A stretch of DNA of 64,000 bases, taken from assembly GCA_017618135.1 (NCBI GenBank), contig JAFZUV010000020.1:62001-126000 (forward strand), in the 5' to 3' direction. Each line of letters starts with the position of its first letter. Within the stretch, counting starts at the first letter, position 1. Below are positions 1 through 9,850 of the stretch, in pieces. The translations under genes and the position numbers were made by a program. Origin of the DNA: Clostridia bacterium (lineage in GTDB: Bacteria > Bacillota > Clostridia > Oscillospirales > Acutalibacteraceae). Under the pieces are notes generated by a model. The model was not told the origin of the DNA and did not search any database. It worked only from the letters and a program-made list of their open reading frames with translations.

Positions 1-743
1 CAATCACCAGTAAGGATGAAATAATTACGGCGGATATTGCAAGAGACGGTCAATATGCTCTTGTCACAAAATCTGATTCATATGCAAGCAGTGTTACTGT
101 ATACAGCCGTAAAGGAAAAAAACTGTATAACATTAAATTTGCTAAAGATATGGTTAACGGAGTGGATATTGCTAACTCGGGTAAAAAAATCGCGGTATCA
201 ACATTAAATGCTCAATCCGGAAAAATCTTTTCAAGCATAAGAATATATGATTTTAATTCTGCCGATCCGAAATTCAAACTTGATTTAGGGCAGGATACCG
301 CATACGATATTCATAATACCGGTAGCGGCTTTTTTGTTGTGACTCATAATAAACTGCGCTATATTAAATGGTCAAAATTTACAGTAAATGAACTTGATTT
401 TGACGGCGAAATCGCCCATATGCGTTATTCAAATGCAGGTGTTATGGCAGTTTATAATAAAACAAATGATAAAAGTGACAACTATGTGTTGCTGCTTAAA
501 AATTCGGGCAAGAAAATTGATGAGTTTGAGATTAAGGGAATAGTTAATGATATAAGATTTTCAAGAGGTCGCGTCTACTCGATTGGTGACAGCAAAATCA
601 ATATCTACAGCAAGCACGGTGAAAAACTGAAGAGTGATATCTGCGGTTTTGGAGTAATTAAGATTTCGGTTGTCGGGTCAAACGCCATATGTGTAATTAC
701 TGATAGTGAAATACAAAAAATTGTTGTTAAGAAAGGTAATTGA
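1..743 (+). CDS. DUF5711-like beta-propeller protein, C-terminal part
   Basis: The reading frame is open from the window edge to the TGA at 741-743, so the 5' end is missing; the first in-frame ATG at 150 is internal. The visible 247 residues are repeated short beta-strand units with alternating hydrophobic and polar residues (for example 'IRIYDFNS', 'INIYSKHGEKL'), as expected for WD/propeller-like blades. It resembles DUF5711 family proteins of Clostridia, which usually have an N-terminal membrane anchor that would lie upstream of the window. It abuts the cvpA gene and probably shares its transcript. The cellular role is unknown. Confidence 0.6.
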   Translation, partial: ITSKDEIITADIARDGQYALVTKSDSYASSVTVYSRKGKKLYNIKFAKDMVNGVDIANSGKKIAVSTLNAQSGKIFSSIRIYDFNSADPKFKLDLGQDTAYDIHNTGSGFFVVTHNKLRYIKWSKFTVNELDFDGEIAHMRYSNAGVMAVYNKTNDKSDNYVLLLKNSGKKIDEFEIKGIVNDIRFSRGRVYSIGDSKINIYSKHGEKLKSDICGFGVIKISVVGSNAICVITDSEIQKIVVKKGN

Positions 744-751
744 ATGTAGTT

Positions 752-1441
752 ATGGGTATCATTCTTGATTTGATTATTATCGGTATAATTGTTCTTAGTA
801 TTTTTCTTTCGGCAAGACATGGCTTTATTCGTTCATTTATTGAAGTAGTGGGCTTTATTGCGGCTATTGTGATAGCGTTTACAATAAGTTCACCACTTGC
901 CAATGCTACTTATGATAAGATAATCGGGCCTAAAATTGTTTCAAATATTCAGCAGATAACCAGTGAAGGCGGCGGTTCTGTTGCTAAAAAGATTTGGGAT
1001 TCCTTTCCGTCCATAATTAAGAGGAATACCCGGGAATTGGGTATAAACGAAGAAACCTTTTTATATGATGTTGATTCGGCTATATCAAGTGGCGCCTCTG
1101 ACTCAGCGGCTAAGATTTCCAAGGATGTAACAAAACCTCTTATCGTAAGAATAACAAGCGGATTTTACACCACTGTACTTGTTGGGGTATTACTGATTTT
1201 CACCAGATTTTTAGCTAAATTTCTTAACAGGACTTTGAGCGTCTCGCTTATCGGTAGAATAAATGCATTTTTAGGCGGCACAATGGGACTTGTAAAAGGT
1301 GTGTTTTTTTCAATAGTTTTTTGCGCAGCGATCAGTATTTTTATGTTCTTTACAGAAAACGGCTTGTGGCTTTTCACACAAGAAAACATAGCAGATTCGT
1401 ATCTGTTTAGATTTCTATATAATTATTCACCGTTTGTATAA
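752..1441 (+). CDS. CvpA family membrane protein
   Basis: A protein of about 229 residues with a very hydrophobic N-terminus (two membrane segments in the first 55 residues, with a GF(I)RS motif between them) and two further segments near residues 135-155 and 175-205. This is the layout of the CvpA/colicin V production family, whose members are inner-membrane proteins without a firmly assigned biochemical activity. Start choice is uncertain: ATG at 752 gives the family-like beginning MGIILDLII, while a TTG at 740 overlaps the previous stop codon and has AAAGG only a few bases upstream. The gene is followed closely by the ClpE-like ATPase. Confidence 0.72.
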   Translation: MGIILDLIIIGIIVLSIFLSARHGFIRSFIEVVGFIAAIVIAFTISSPLANATYDKIIGPKIVSNIQQITSEGGGSVAKKIWDSFPSIIKRNTRELGINEETFLYDVDSAISSGASDSAAKISKDVTKPLIVRITSGFYTTVLVGVLLIFTRFLAKFLNRTLSVSLIGRINAFLGGTMGLVKGVFFSIVFCAAISIFMFFTENGLWLFTQENIADSYLFRFLYNYSPFV

Positions 1442-1461
1442 TCAGAGGAGTTTTTTAGAAA

Positions 1462-3732
1462 ATGAAGTTGTGTTCCAAATGTAAAAAGCGTCCGGCAGTT
1501 GTTTTTATGTCAAATCCGCTGAACCCTTCAAACGAACCTGAAGGATTATGCCTTGTTTGCGCTAAAGAACTTGGTATAAAACCGGTTGATGATATGCTCA
1601 AGAGTATGAATATTACCGACGAAGATATTGAGCAAATGAGCGATCAATTTATGGAAATGATGTCACCGGACGCCGAAGATAGCGCTTTGAATGACGACAC
1701 ATTCGATTTAGGTACCGCACCGGCAATACCGTTTATTAAAAATATGTTTGGCGGCACTCAAAAACAGTCGTCAGACGAAAAAGAAAAGGGTGCAAGCAGC
1801 GATAAGCCTAAGAAAAAACGCAAAAGATTTTTAGAACAGTATTGCACTAATCTTACAGCTCGTGCAAAAGATGGCAAGCTTGATAATATTGTCGGTAGAG
1901 AAAAAGAACTTTACAGGACGATACAAATTCTCTCCCGTCGTTCCAAGAATAATCCGTGCCTTATAGGTGAACCGGGAGTAGGAAAAACGGCTATTGCCGA
2001 GGGACTCGCGCAAAAAATAGTCAGGGGTGAGGCTCCTGCTCGGCTTTGTGATAAGGAAATATACCTGCTCGATCTTACCGGGCTTGTCGCCGGAACACAG
2101 TTTCGAGGTCAGTTTGAAAGCAGAGTTAAAGGACTTGTCGATGAGATTAAGGAGACCGGTAATGTAATACTCTTTATTGATGAGATACACAATTTAGTAG
2201 GCGCCGGCGATTCCGCAGAGGGTTCGATGAACGCCGCAAATATTCTAAAACCCGCTTTGTCACGCGGTGAAATCCAGGTTATCGGCGCAACTACCTTTAA
2301 GGAGTATCGCAAATATATTGAGAAAGATGCGGCTCTTGAGCGTCGTTTTCAGCCGGTAGTTATTGAGGAGCCGTCTGTTGAAGATACTATAAGCGTGCTT
2401 TTAGGTGTAAAATCATATTATGAGGGCTTTCATGGCGTAAAGGTGCCGGATAATATTGTGAGGTGTGCTGTTACTTTATCTGAAAGATATGTGACCGATA
2501 GATTTTTGCCCGATAAGGCTATTGACCTGCTTGATGAGGCGTGTGCCTGTACAAGTCTCGAGAATAAGGCCATAGATGAATTGTATATTGCAAACAAGAA
2601 AGTTGCCGAAGCGCAAAAGCAATTAGATGAGCTTACATCCGATCCTGAAAATACCGATTACGAAAAGCAGGCAATGCTCAAAGCGGATATCGAGAAATAT
2701 AAGGACACGGCAAATGGTTTGTATGAAGCCGCGTCTGATAACACCGTCAGCGAAAAGGAGCTGGCAAAAGTAATAGAGCTATGGACGGGTATTCCCGCAT
2801 CAAAGATAGAGGAAAGTGAGCTTTCAAGGCTTTCACACCTCGAGGACAGACTAAATAAGAGAATAATCGGTCAACCCAATGCAACAAGACTTGTGGCGGC
2901 TGCCGTAAAACGCTCAAGAGTGCATACAAGCGCAGTGAAAAGACCGGCTTCCTTTATATTTGTCGGACCCACCGGTGTAGGTAAAACCGAGCTTGTTAAA
3001 GTCCTGTCCGAGCAGCTTTTCAGTACGCCTGAAACGCTGCTCAGGTTTGATATGTCTGAGTTTATGGAGAAACACTCTGTTTCACGGTTGATAGGCGCCC
3101 CTCCCGGATATGTAGGATATGATGAGGCGGGTCAGCTGACAGAAAAGGTGCGCAGAAAGCCTTACTCCGTAATTTTAATGGACGAAATTGAAAAAGCACA
3201 TCCGGATGTCCTTAATATACTGCTTCAAATTCTTGATGAAGGCAGGGTTACTGACGCGCAGGGCAGAACTGTGAATTTTGAAAACACTGTGATTGTTATG
3301 ACTTCAAATGCCGGCAGTGAAAGGGGTAACAATCTATTAGGTTTTGGGCAGAGCGCGGTGCAGGCATCAAGGGATAAAGCGCTTAAGGCATTAAGAGAGT
3401 TTTTGCGACCTGAATTTATTGCAAGAGTTGATGAAGTTGTTGTTTTTGACCCGCTTGATTATGATTCTTTAATTAAAATTGCCGTGCTAATGCTGGAAGA
3501 GCTTAAAAATTCGCTTGCCGAGCGGCATATTGCGCTTAAATTTGATAAGTCGGTCAGCAAATATATTGTAGATAATGCTGATACTGATAAAACAGGCGCA
3601 AGAGAACTCAGAAATGTTATTCGCAGAAATATTGAAGACAGAATAGTCGATATAATAATTGAGCGTGAGGATAACATTTCAGGAATTGCGGTTAGTATAA
3701 AAGCCGGCACGATTAATATTGATGTTCTGTAG
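1462..3732 (+). CDS. ATP-dependent Clp protease ATP-binding subunit, ClpE-like
   Basis: A 756-residue Hsp100 unfoldase that would form a hexamer and feed ClpP. The N-terminus has a zinc finger with two CxxC pairs (C4/C7 and C30/C33), as in ClpE, followed by about 85 low-complexity residues instead of the double Clp-N domain of ClpC. The first AAA module has Walker A GEPGVGKT near 169-176 and Walker B FIDE; a short coiled-coil insert lies near 375-430. The second AAA module has GPTGVGKT near 502-509 and an LGF tripeptide near 626, the loop that docks onto ClpP. AGAGGAG lies 11 bases before the ATG. A ClpC assignment is less likely because of the zinc finger. Confidence 0.85.
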   Translation: MKLCSKCKKRPAVVFMSNPLNPSNEPEGLCLVCAKELGIKPVDDMLKSMNITDEDIEQMSDQFMEMMSPDAEDSALNDDTFDLGTAPAIPFIKNMFGGTQKQSSDEKEKGASSDKPKKKRKRFLEQYCTNLTARAKDGKLDNIVGREKELYRTIQILSRRSKNNPCLIGEPGVGKTAIAEGLAQKIVRGEAPARLCDKEIYLLDLTGLVAGTQFRGQFESRVKGLVDEIKETGNVILFIDEIHNLVGAGDSAEGSMNAANILKPALSRGEIQVIGATTFKEYRKYIEKDAALERRFQPVVIEEPSVEDTISVLLGVKSYYEGFHGVKVPDNIVRCAVTLSERYVTDRFLPDKAIDLLDEACACTSLENKAIDELYIANKKVAEAQKQLDELTSDPENTDYEKQAMLKADIEKYKDTANGLYEAASDNTVSEKELAKVIELWTGIPASKIEESELSRLSHLEDRLNKRIIGQPNATRLVAAAVKRSRVHTSAVKRPASFIFVGPTGVGKTELVKVLSEQLFSTPETLLRFDMSEFMEKHSVSRLIGAPPGYVGYDEAGQLTEKVRRKPYSVILMDEIEKAHPDVLNILLQILDEGRVTDAQGRTVNFENTVIVMTSNAGSERGNNLLGFGQSAVQASRDKALKALREFLRPEFIARVDEVVVFDPLDYDSLIKIAVLMLEELKNSLAERHIALKFDKSVSKYIVDNADTDKTGARELRNVIRRNIEDRIVDIIIEREDNISGIAVSIKAGTINIDVL

Positions 3733-3741
3733 GTGAGTTAA

Positions 3742-4179
3742 ATGAAAGTGAAGCTTATTAAAATTAAAAGCACCGCTATTGTTCCGACATATGGCACAGA
3801 GTTTTCTGCAGGTGCGGATTTGTATGCGTTGCCGGAGGGCGATATTAAGGTAAAATCCGGCGATACAGTGCTTGTTCATACCGGAATTGCAGTACAAATC
3901 CCCGATGGGTATGCCGGTTTCATATTTGCACGCAGCGGTATCGCAACTAAAAGAGGTTTAGCTCCCGCAAACAAAGTGGGGGTAATTGATAGTGATTACC
4001 GTGGCGAAATAATGATTTCAATTCATAACCATTCTGATATTGATCAGGTGATATCTTCGGGTGAGCGTGTAGCTCAGATGGTAATTATGCCGCATATAAG
4101 GGCTGTTTTTACCGAATGTGAAACGCTTCAAGAAACTGTCAGAGCTTCCGGAGGATTTGGCTCAACCGGTACAAAATGA
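3742..4179 (+). CDS. dut: dUTP diphosphatase
   Basis: Hydrolyses dUTP to dUMP and pyrophosphate, keeping uracil out of DNA and supplying dUMP for thymidylate synthesis. The 145-residue protein carries the trimeric dUTPase motifs in order: AGADLYA (motif 1), ARSGIATKRGL (motif 2, with the Ser of the phosphate loop), GVIDSDYRGE (motif 3, with the catalytic Asp and Tyr), RVAQMVI (motif 4) and the flexible C-terminal RASGGFGSTG (motif 5). The length is normal. GTGAG lies 7-8 bases before the ATG, nine bases after the ClpE-like gene, so the two are probably co-transcribed. Confidence 0.95.
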   Translation: MKVKLIKIKSTAIVPTYGTEFSAGADLYALPEGDIKVKSGDTVLVHTGIAVQIPDGYAGFIFARSGIATKRGLAPANKVGVIDSDYRGEIMISIHNHSDIDQVISSGERVAQMVIMPHIRAVFTECETLQETVRASGGFGSTGTK

Positions 4180-4279
4180 GCGCCTTGACTGTGTTTATCA
4201 TTTTTAATTGCCGTCAATACTAATATTGGATTTTACGATTTTTTATTTTACATACAATTTTACGGAGGAAATATTTTTA

Positions 4280-6148
4280 ATGGGTGAAACACAAAAAAAC
4301 ACAAAAAGCAAGAACCGTTTTAACAAAAATAACGGAAGTGTTTCTGTTGCAAAAAGTGCTGTAAATAATCTTGTCAGCGGTGGTTTTAATCAAAAAAATC
4401 CCGTTGAAAAACTTAATAAAAAGCAGAATACTAAGAATAGTACTTCAAAAAAGAAAAAAACAATTAGAAAAATAACGCCTGAAAAAAGTAATTCACCAAT
4501 AAGAATAATACCGCTTGGCGGTTTGGGTGAAATCGGCAAAAACATTACGGTTTACGAGTTTGAAGGTGATATGATTCTGGTTGATTGCGGTATGAGCTTT
4601 CCCGACGAGGAAACGCCGGGAATTGACGCTGTAATTCCGGATTTTACTTATATTTTGGATAATAAAGACAAAGTTAAAGGATTGATAGTAACACACGGGC
4701 ACGAAGACCATATCGGCGCGATACCATATTTGTTATCAAGCTTCAATATTCCAATTTATGCTACTCGTCTGACTATCGGGCTAATAGAGAATAAGCTGTC
4801 AGAACATCGTCTGCTTTCCGATGCTGTACTTAATGTTGTGAAGCCGGGTCATTCTGTAAAGCTCGGCAAATTCAATGTTGAATTTATTCATGTCAATCAT
4901 TCTATACCGGATGCAGTCGGCTTTGCTATCAGTTGCTCGGCGGGAACAATAGTTCAAACCGGCGATTTTAAAATCGACACAACGCCTATTGATGATAAAG
5001 TCATTGATTTGGCTCGATTTGCTCAGCTTGGTAAGCAGGGGGTATTGGCGCTGCTTTCAGATTCAACAAATGCTGAAAGACCGGGATTTACTCCGTCCGA
5101 GCGAATAGTTGGAGAATCTTTTGCAAAGCTGTTCAGAAAGGCTCAGGGTCATCGGATAATTGTAGCGACATTTTCATCAAATATTCATCGTATACAACAA
5201 ATAATTGACGAAGCCCATAGGTGTAAGCGCAAGGTAGCGGTTTCCGGCAGAAGTATGATTAATGTCGTCAAAATGGCGGCGGAGCTTAAGTATCTTAAAG
5301 TGCCGAGCGGTATTTTGATTGATATTGATCAGATAAAGAACTATGCTTCCGAAAAGTTGGTTGTTATCACAACCGGATCGCAAGGCGAGCCGCTTAGTGC
5401 GCTTCATCGTATGGCGTTTTCCGATCACCGGCAGGTTGAAATAATACCGGGAGATATGATTATTATTTCAGCAACTCCGATACCCGGTAATGAAATTTTG
5501 GTGAGTCGCGTTGTTAATGAATTGATGAAACGCGGAGCAAATGTCGTATATGAAAAAATGTACGATGTTCATGTTTCGGGTCATGCTTGCCAAGAAGAAC
5601 AAAAGCTTATGCTCAGCATCGTAAAGCCAAAGTTTTTTATGCCGGTTCACGGTGAACAAAAGCATCTATTTAAGCATAGAGCTTTAGCGTATACAATGGG
5701 TGTGAAGCCTGAAAATGTAATAGTTGCGGCGAACGGTAATGTTATTGAGGTGTCGGATTCCGGCATTAAAAATGTAGGTTCTGTACCGTCGGGCAGAATT
5801 TTGGTTGATGGATTGGGCGTGGGCGATGTAGGCAGCATTGTTCTGCGTGACCGGAAGCATTTGGCGGATAACGGTATTATTATTGTTACCGTTGCTATTG
5901 ATTCATTGACCAGAGAGGTACTGTCCGGTCCGGATGTTGTTTCACGGGGCTTTGTATATGTAAAGGAGTCTGAAGAGCTTATGGAAGAACTCAGGCGTGT
6001 TGTACTTGATGTTCTCGAGAGTAGCCGCTTCAGCCGCGCTAAGGACTGGAACAGCATAAAAACAATTATCAAAGACGGCGTTTCGAAATTTTTGTATCAG
6101 AAAACTCACCGCAGTCCTATGATACTGCCTGTAATTCTCGAAGTTTAA
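4280..6148 (+). CDS. rnj: Ribonuclease J
   Basis: Metallo-beta-lactamase/beta-CASP exo- and endoribonuclease for mRNA turnover and rRNA maturation. The metal motif HGHEDHIGAIP is near residues 138-148 and the core begins at IRIIPLGGLGEIGKN near residue 73. Before it is a 72-residue Lys/Asn/Ser-rich, probably disordered extension. The ATG at 4280 is chosen because GGAGGA lies about ten bases upstream; a longer reading from 4208 adds 24 hydrophobic residues and lacks such a site. From ATG the protein is 622 residues, longer than the roughly 555 of Bacillus RNase J because of the extension. It heads a run that continues into rplI, dnaB and tilS. Confidence 0.93.
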   Translation: MGETQKNTKSKNRFNKNNGSVSVAKSAVNNLVSGGFNQKNPVEKLNKKQNTKNSTSKKKKTIRKITPEKSNSPIRIIPLGGLGEIGKNITVYEFEGDMILVDCGMSFPDEETPGIDAVIPDFTYILDNKDKVKGLIVTHGHEDHIGAIPYLLSSFNIPIYATRLTIGLIENKLSEHRLLSDAVLNVVKPGHSVKLGKFNVEFIHVNHSIPDAVGFAISCSAGTIVQTGDFKIDTTPIDDKVIDLARFAQLGKQGVLALLSDSTNAERPGFTPSERIVGESFAKLFRKAQGHRIIVATFSSNIHRIQQIIDEAHRCKRKVAVSGRSMINVVKMAAELKYLKVPSGILIDIDQIKNYASEKLVVITTGSQGEPLSALHRMAFSDHRQVEIIPGDMIIISATPIPGNEILVSRVVNELMKRGANVVYEKMYDVHVSGHACQEEQKLMLSIVKPKFFMPVHGEQKHLFKHRALAYTMGVKPENVIVAANGNVIEVSDSGIKNVGSVPSGRILVDGLGVGDVGSIVLRDRKHLADNGIIIVTVAIDSLTREVLSGPDVVSRGFVYVKESEELMEELRRVVLDVLESSRFSRAKDWNSIKTIIKDGVSKFLYQKTHRSPMILPVILEV

Positions 6149-6171
6149 TAATTAAGTAAGGGGTTAATTGT

Positions 6172-6612
6172 ATGAAAGTTATTTTACTTGCAGATGTTAA
6201 ATCAAAAGGAAAAAAAGGTGAACTCATAAATGTTTCGGACGGTTATGCAAGAAATTTTTTATTTCCGAAAAATCTTGCTGTAGAGGCAGATAACGCGTCA
6301 ATGTCTGAAATGAAGAGTCGTAAGGCTGCCGCTGAGCATCACAAACAAGAGGAGATTAACGCCGCAAAAGCTACCGCACAAAAGATAGACGGTAAAAGTA
6401 TTTGTCTTAAGGCAAAAGGCGGCGCTTCAGGCAGACTTTTTGGAAGCATAACATCCAAGGAAATTGCTGAAGAAATAAACCGTTCATTTTCTGTCGACAT
6501 CGACAAAAAGAAATTAGTGGTTGCCGATATTAAAAATTTCGGTGAGTATAGCGCCGATGTTAAGCTATACCCCGGCATTACGGCAAAAATTGCTGTAAAG
6601 GTTGAAGAGTAG
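6172..6612 (+). CDS. rplI: 50S ribosomal protein L9
   Basis: A 146-residue L9 that binds 23S rRNA at the base of the L1 stalk. The signature N-domain [30 protein letters not shown] is recognised at its start (first residues [16 protein letters not shown]), then the long connecting helix (about 40-75) and the C-terminal domain ending KIAVKVEE. A typical AAGGGG site precedes the ATG. The TAG stop is one base from the dnaB start, reproducing the common rplI-dnaB pairing of Firmicutes. Confidence 0.95.
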   Translation: MKVILLADVKSKGKKGELINVSDGYARNFLFPKNLAVEADNASMSEMKSRKAAAEHHKQEEINAAKATAQKIDGKSICLKAKGGASGRLFGSITSKEIAEEINRSFSVDIDKKKLVVADIKNFGEYSADVKLYPGITAKIAVKVEE

Positions 6613-6613
6613 T

Positions 6614-7984
6614 ATGAACAAAGATAACTTGATTTATGATATTGACGGCGCTAAAGTGCCGTATTCGGTTGAGGCAGAGCAGTCAGTGTTGGGGTCGATG
6701 ATTATGGACCCCCAGTGTATTGCAGAGGTTATCACAATGGTTAGACCTGAGTTTTTCTACATACCTCAGCACAAGGAAATATATAACACGATTGTTACAA
6801 TGTTTGAAATTAATCAGGTAATAGATTTTGTATCATTACTTGAAAAGTTGAAGGATAACAATGTTTATGATGAAGCCGGTGGTAAAGCATATCTGACCGA
6901 GCTTGTTACAAATGTTCCTTCATCTGCGAATGTAAAGACTTATATCGGTATTCTTCGTGAGCGTTACTATGCTCGCGCGCTGATTGCCGCCGCAAAGGGA
7001 ATTCTCAAAGATATTGATGAAAACGCCGTTGATACAGAGCGAATGATTGAGAGTGCGGAACAGCGGATATATGATATTCGTATGGGTAACGACAAATCCG
7101 GACTCACACCAATTAAAGATATAATTGAACAGGAAACATATGATCGTCTTTCAAAAATTGCCGATCCCGAGACGCACGATGATTATGTAGGTATACCTTG
7201 CGGTATAGGTGATTTGGATAGAATGATTACAGGGCTTAATAAATCAGACCTTATAATTCTCGGCGCGCGACCGGGTATGGGTAAGACATCTATGGCACTT
7301 AATATTGCCAGAAATGTCGCGGTCAATACAGGAAAAACAGTTTGCTTTTTCTCCCTTGAAATGTCGCGTGATCAGTTGGCTCAGAGATTGCTTTCAAGTG
7401 AATCTGGCGTTGTGAGCCAGAAACTAAGAACGGGCGAGCTTACCGCGGATGAATGGACTATGCTGACAAAAGCAGGCGAAAATCTTTCCAAAGCAAAATT
7501 GTACTTTGATCAAACTTCTGATATAACCGTGCCCGAAATGAAGGCAAAATTGCGTAGAATGAAGAAAGTTGACCTTGTAATAATTGATTACTTAGGTCTT
7601 ATGCACTCTGCGCGCAGAATTGATAACAGAGTTCAGGAAATTTCCGAAATTACGCGAAATCTTAAGATAATGGCAAAAGAGCTTAATGTGCCGATAATTA
7701 CTTGCTCACAGCTTTCGCGCGGTACCGAAACAAAGGGTAAATCACATAGGCCCACCTTAGCCGATTTGCGTGATTCCGGCTCAATTGAGCAGGATGCGGA
7801 TATTGTATTATTCCTCTACCGTGACGCTTATTATAACAACGAAAGGGACAATGAAGAAGATTTCAGCGAAGATAATGTAAGCGAGTGCATTGTTGCAAAA
7901 AATCGTCACGGTGAAACGGGTAAGGTCGAGCTTAATTGGGATCCTACTCATACTCGCTTTACTTCGATTGACAGGATAAGATAA
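6614..7984 (+). CDS. dnaB: Replicative DNA helicase DnaB/DnaC
   Basis: Hexameric 5'-3' helicase that unwinds DNA at the fork and interacts with primase. The N-terminal domain begins VPYSVEAEQSVLGSMI; the RecA-like C-terminal domain has Walker A ARPGMGKTS near residue 218, Walker B VDLVIIDYLGLM, and the terminal motif DIVLFLYRD...NRHG. From ATG 6614 the protein is 456 residues, the normal size. A TTG at 6602, inside rplI, would add only four residues and is disfavoured. The stop overlaps the tilS start by one base, implying translational coupling. Confidence 0.95.
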   Translation: MNKDNLIYDIDGAKVPYSVEAEQSVLGSMIMDPQCIAEVITMVRPEFFYIPQHKEIYNTIVTMFEINQVIDFVSLLEKLKDNNVYDEAGGKAYLTELVTNVPSSANVKTYIGILRERYYARALIAAAKGILKDIDENAVDTERMIESAEQRIYDIRMGNDKSGLTPIKDIIEQETYDRLSKIADPETHDDYVGIPCGIGDLDRMITGLNKSDLIILGARPGMGKTSMALNIARNVAVNTGKTVCFFSLEMSRDQLAQRLLSSESGVVSQKLRTGELTADEWTMLTKAGENLSKAKLYFDQTSDITVPEMKAKLRRMKKVDLVIIDYLGLMHSARRIDNRVQEISEITRNLKIMAKELNVPIITCSQLSRGTETKGKSHRPTLADLRDSGSIEQDADIVLFLYRDAYYNNERDNEEDFSEDNVSECIVAKNRHGETGKVELNWDPTHTRFTSIDRIR

Positions 7985-9297
7985 TGCTTAGTACGGTAAA
8001 AGACAGTATTCACGACCTTTGCCTTTTATGCGGCGTTAAGACACTTGCCGTTGCCGTTTCGGGCGGTGCAGATTCCGTGGCGCTTCTTAGTATTATGTTG
8101 CGCCTTAGAGGTGAATATGACATTGATGTTTTTGCCGCTCATTTTAACCACAAGCTAAGGGGAAAAGAATCCGAAAGTGATATGCTGTTTGTTAAAAAGC
8201 TCTGTGAAAAACTCGGCGTAAGGCTCGTTTGCGACGAAGGTGATGTAGCGGCTTTTGCAAAAGAGAATAAACTCAGCACAGAGCTTGCGGCAAGGCGGAT
8301 GCGGTATGATTTTTTCGGTAAACTGTCTGCTGATGCGGTAGCCACCGCGCATACCGCAAGCGATAATCTTGAAACAGTTATTTTTAACCTCACTCGCGGA
8401 AGCGGTATAAACGGTCTCTGTGGAATACCGCCGAAGCGGGGAAAGTTTATCAGACCTCTTATATTCTGTACAAGGGAACAAATTGAAGCTTATTGCCGAC
8501 AGAATAATCTCAGCTATGTTACGGACAGTACAAATCTGAGTGACGATTATTCAAGAAATCTTATAAGACACAGTGTTGTGCCGGTTCTAAAGCGATTAAA
8601 TCCATCATTGGAAAATAATGTTTCAAACACTTCTTTGCAACTCGCGTTTGACCGCGATATGCTTGATAATCTTGCAAAAAATAAATATGAACGGATGCTT
8701 ACAAAAACCGGTCTGCGTGTTGATAACCTGACCAAATACGGACCTGCGATATCCCATCGCATTTTACGGATGTTTTGCCTTGATAAAACTGGAGAAGTAC
8801 TCGACTGTTTTCATACCGATAGTCTGTTTTCAGTCGCGGTAAACGGCGGTAGGTGCAGTATGCAAAACGGATACTATGCCGTGCGGCAAAAGGGTATTAT
8901 AAAAATATTCTCCGAAAATGAAAAAGTCGAGTATACGGTAAATTTTGAAAGGCTGAATTACGCTTTAATAAAAAACAATCAAAAAATTAATAATTTGTTA
9001 TTAAAAAACTTGATTGACTGTGATAAAATAGTTGGCGAATTAAGAATTCGTAACCGTGAACCGGGCGATAAAATCAGACTATTAGGCAGAGGTTGTACAA
9101 AAACCCTCAAGGGTTTGTTTAACGAAAACTCTGTGCCTTTAATCGAGCGTGAGTCGCTACCTGTAATTTCCGATGATTTGGGTGTTGTATGGGTTTGCAA
9201 ATTCGGCGTTGCGGAGCGCGCCGCGGCAAGCGAAAATAGTAAATTTGTTTATAAAATCGGTTATGAAACTGTATTAGGGGGAAATACTACAAAATGA
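7984..9297 (+). CDS. tilS: tRNA(Ile)-lysidine synthetase
   Basis: Converts C34 of tRNA-Ile(CAU) to lysidine with ATP and lysine, so that the tRNA reads AUA and is charged with Ile. The PP-loop motif AVSGGADSVALL is at residues 23-34, and the C-terminal substrate-binding TilS domain is seen in EPGDKIRLLGRGCTKTLKGLF near residue 360. The 437-residue length is typical. It overlaps dnaB by one base and hpt by four bases, forming the conserved tilS-hpt-ftsH block of low-GC Gram-positive bacteria. Confidence 0.93.
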   Translation: MLSTVKDSIHDLCLLCGVKTLAVAVSGGADSVALLSIMLRLRGEYDIDVFAAHFNHKLRGKESESDMLFVKKLCEKLGVRLVCDEGDVAAFAKENKLSTELAARRMRYDFFGKLSADAVATAHTASDNLETVIFNLTRGSGINGLCGIPPKRGKFIRPLIFCTREQIEAYCRQNNLSYVTDSTNLSDDYSRNLIRHSVVPVLKRLNPSLENNVSNTSLQLAFDRDMLDNLAKNKYERMLTKTGLRVDNLTKYGPAISHRILRMFCLDKTGEVLDCFHTDSLFSVAVNGGRCSMQNGYYAVRQKGIIKIFSENEKVEYTVNFERLNYALIKNNQKINNLLLKNLIDCDKIVGELRIRNREPGDKIRLLGRGCTKTLKGLFNENSVPLIERESLPVISDDLGVVWVCKFGVAERAAASENSKFVYKIGYETVLGGNTTK

Positions 9298-9833
9298 AAA
9301 AAGAAGATGTGCTTGAAGTTTTAATATCTGAAGAGAGGCTTAAGCAGATTTGTAAGGATTTAGGTCGGCAAATTTCTAAGGACTATGAGGGCAAGAATTT
9401 GCTGTTGGTGAGTGTTCTTAAGGGTGCAGTTGTGTTTCTATCAGATTTATTGCGTGAAATTACTTGTGACTGTCGGATTGATTTTATGGCGGTATCCTCA
9501 TACAGCGGAACAAAAACAACAGGAGTTGTAAAGTTCAAAAAAGATCTTGACATTAATCCGGATGGCTGTGATATTCTCATAGTTGAGGATATTCTTGATT
9601 CAGGAATTACGCTTGCATATCTTAAAAATATTTTGGCTGACAGGAATGCCGCAAGCATCAAGATTTGTGCGCTTCTTGACAAACCCGAGAATCGTAGATC
9701 AGATATTGTTGCAGACTATGTTGGTGAAGTAATACCCGATAAATTTGTTGTCGGATACGGTCTTGATTACGATGAAAAATACAGAAATTTACCATATGTA
9801 GGCGTTTTATCGCCCGCGGTTTATGAAAGATAA
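9294..9833 (+). CDS. hpt: Hypoxanthine phosphoribosyltransferase
   Basis: Purine salvage enzyme that makes IMP/GMP from hypoxanthine/guanine and PRPP. The 179-residue protein has the PRPP loop [10 protein letters not shown] near residues 98-107 and the flexible-loop SSYSGT near 66-71 typical of HGPRTs; the C-terminal [18 protein letters not shown] is the purine-binding end. It overlaps tilS by four bases (ATGA) and lies 17 bases before ftsH. Confidence 0.95.
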   Translation: MKKEDVLEVLISEERLKQICKDLGRQISKDYEGKNLLLVSVLKGAVVFLSDLLREITCDCRIDFMAVSSYSGTKTTGVVKFKKDLDINPDGCDILIVEDILDSGITLAYLKNILADRNAASIKICALLDKPENRRSDIVADYVGEVIPDKFVVGYGLDYDEKYRNLPYVGVLSPAVYER

Positions 9834-9850
9834 GAAGGGAGAATTTTCTT

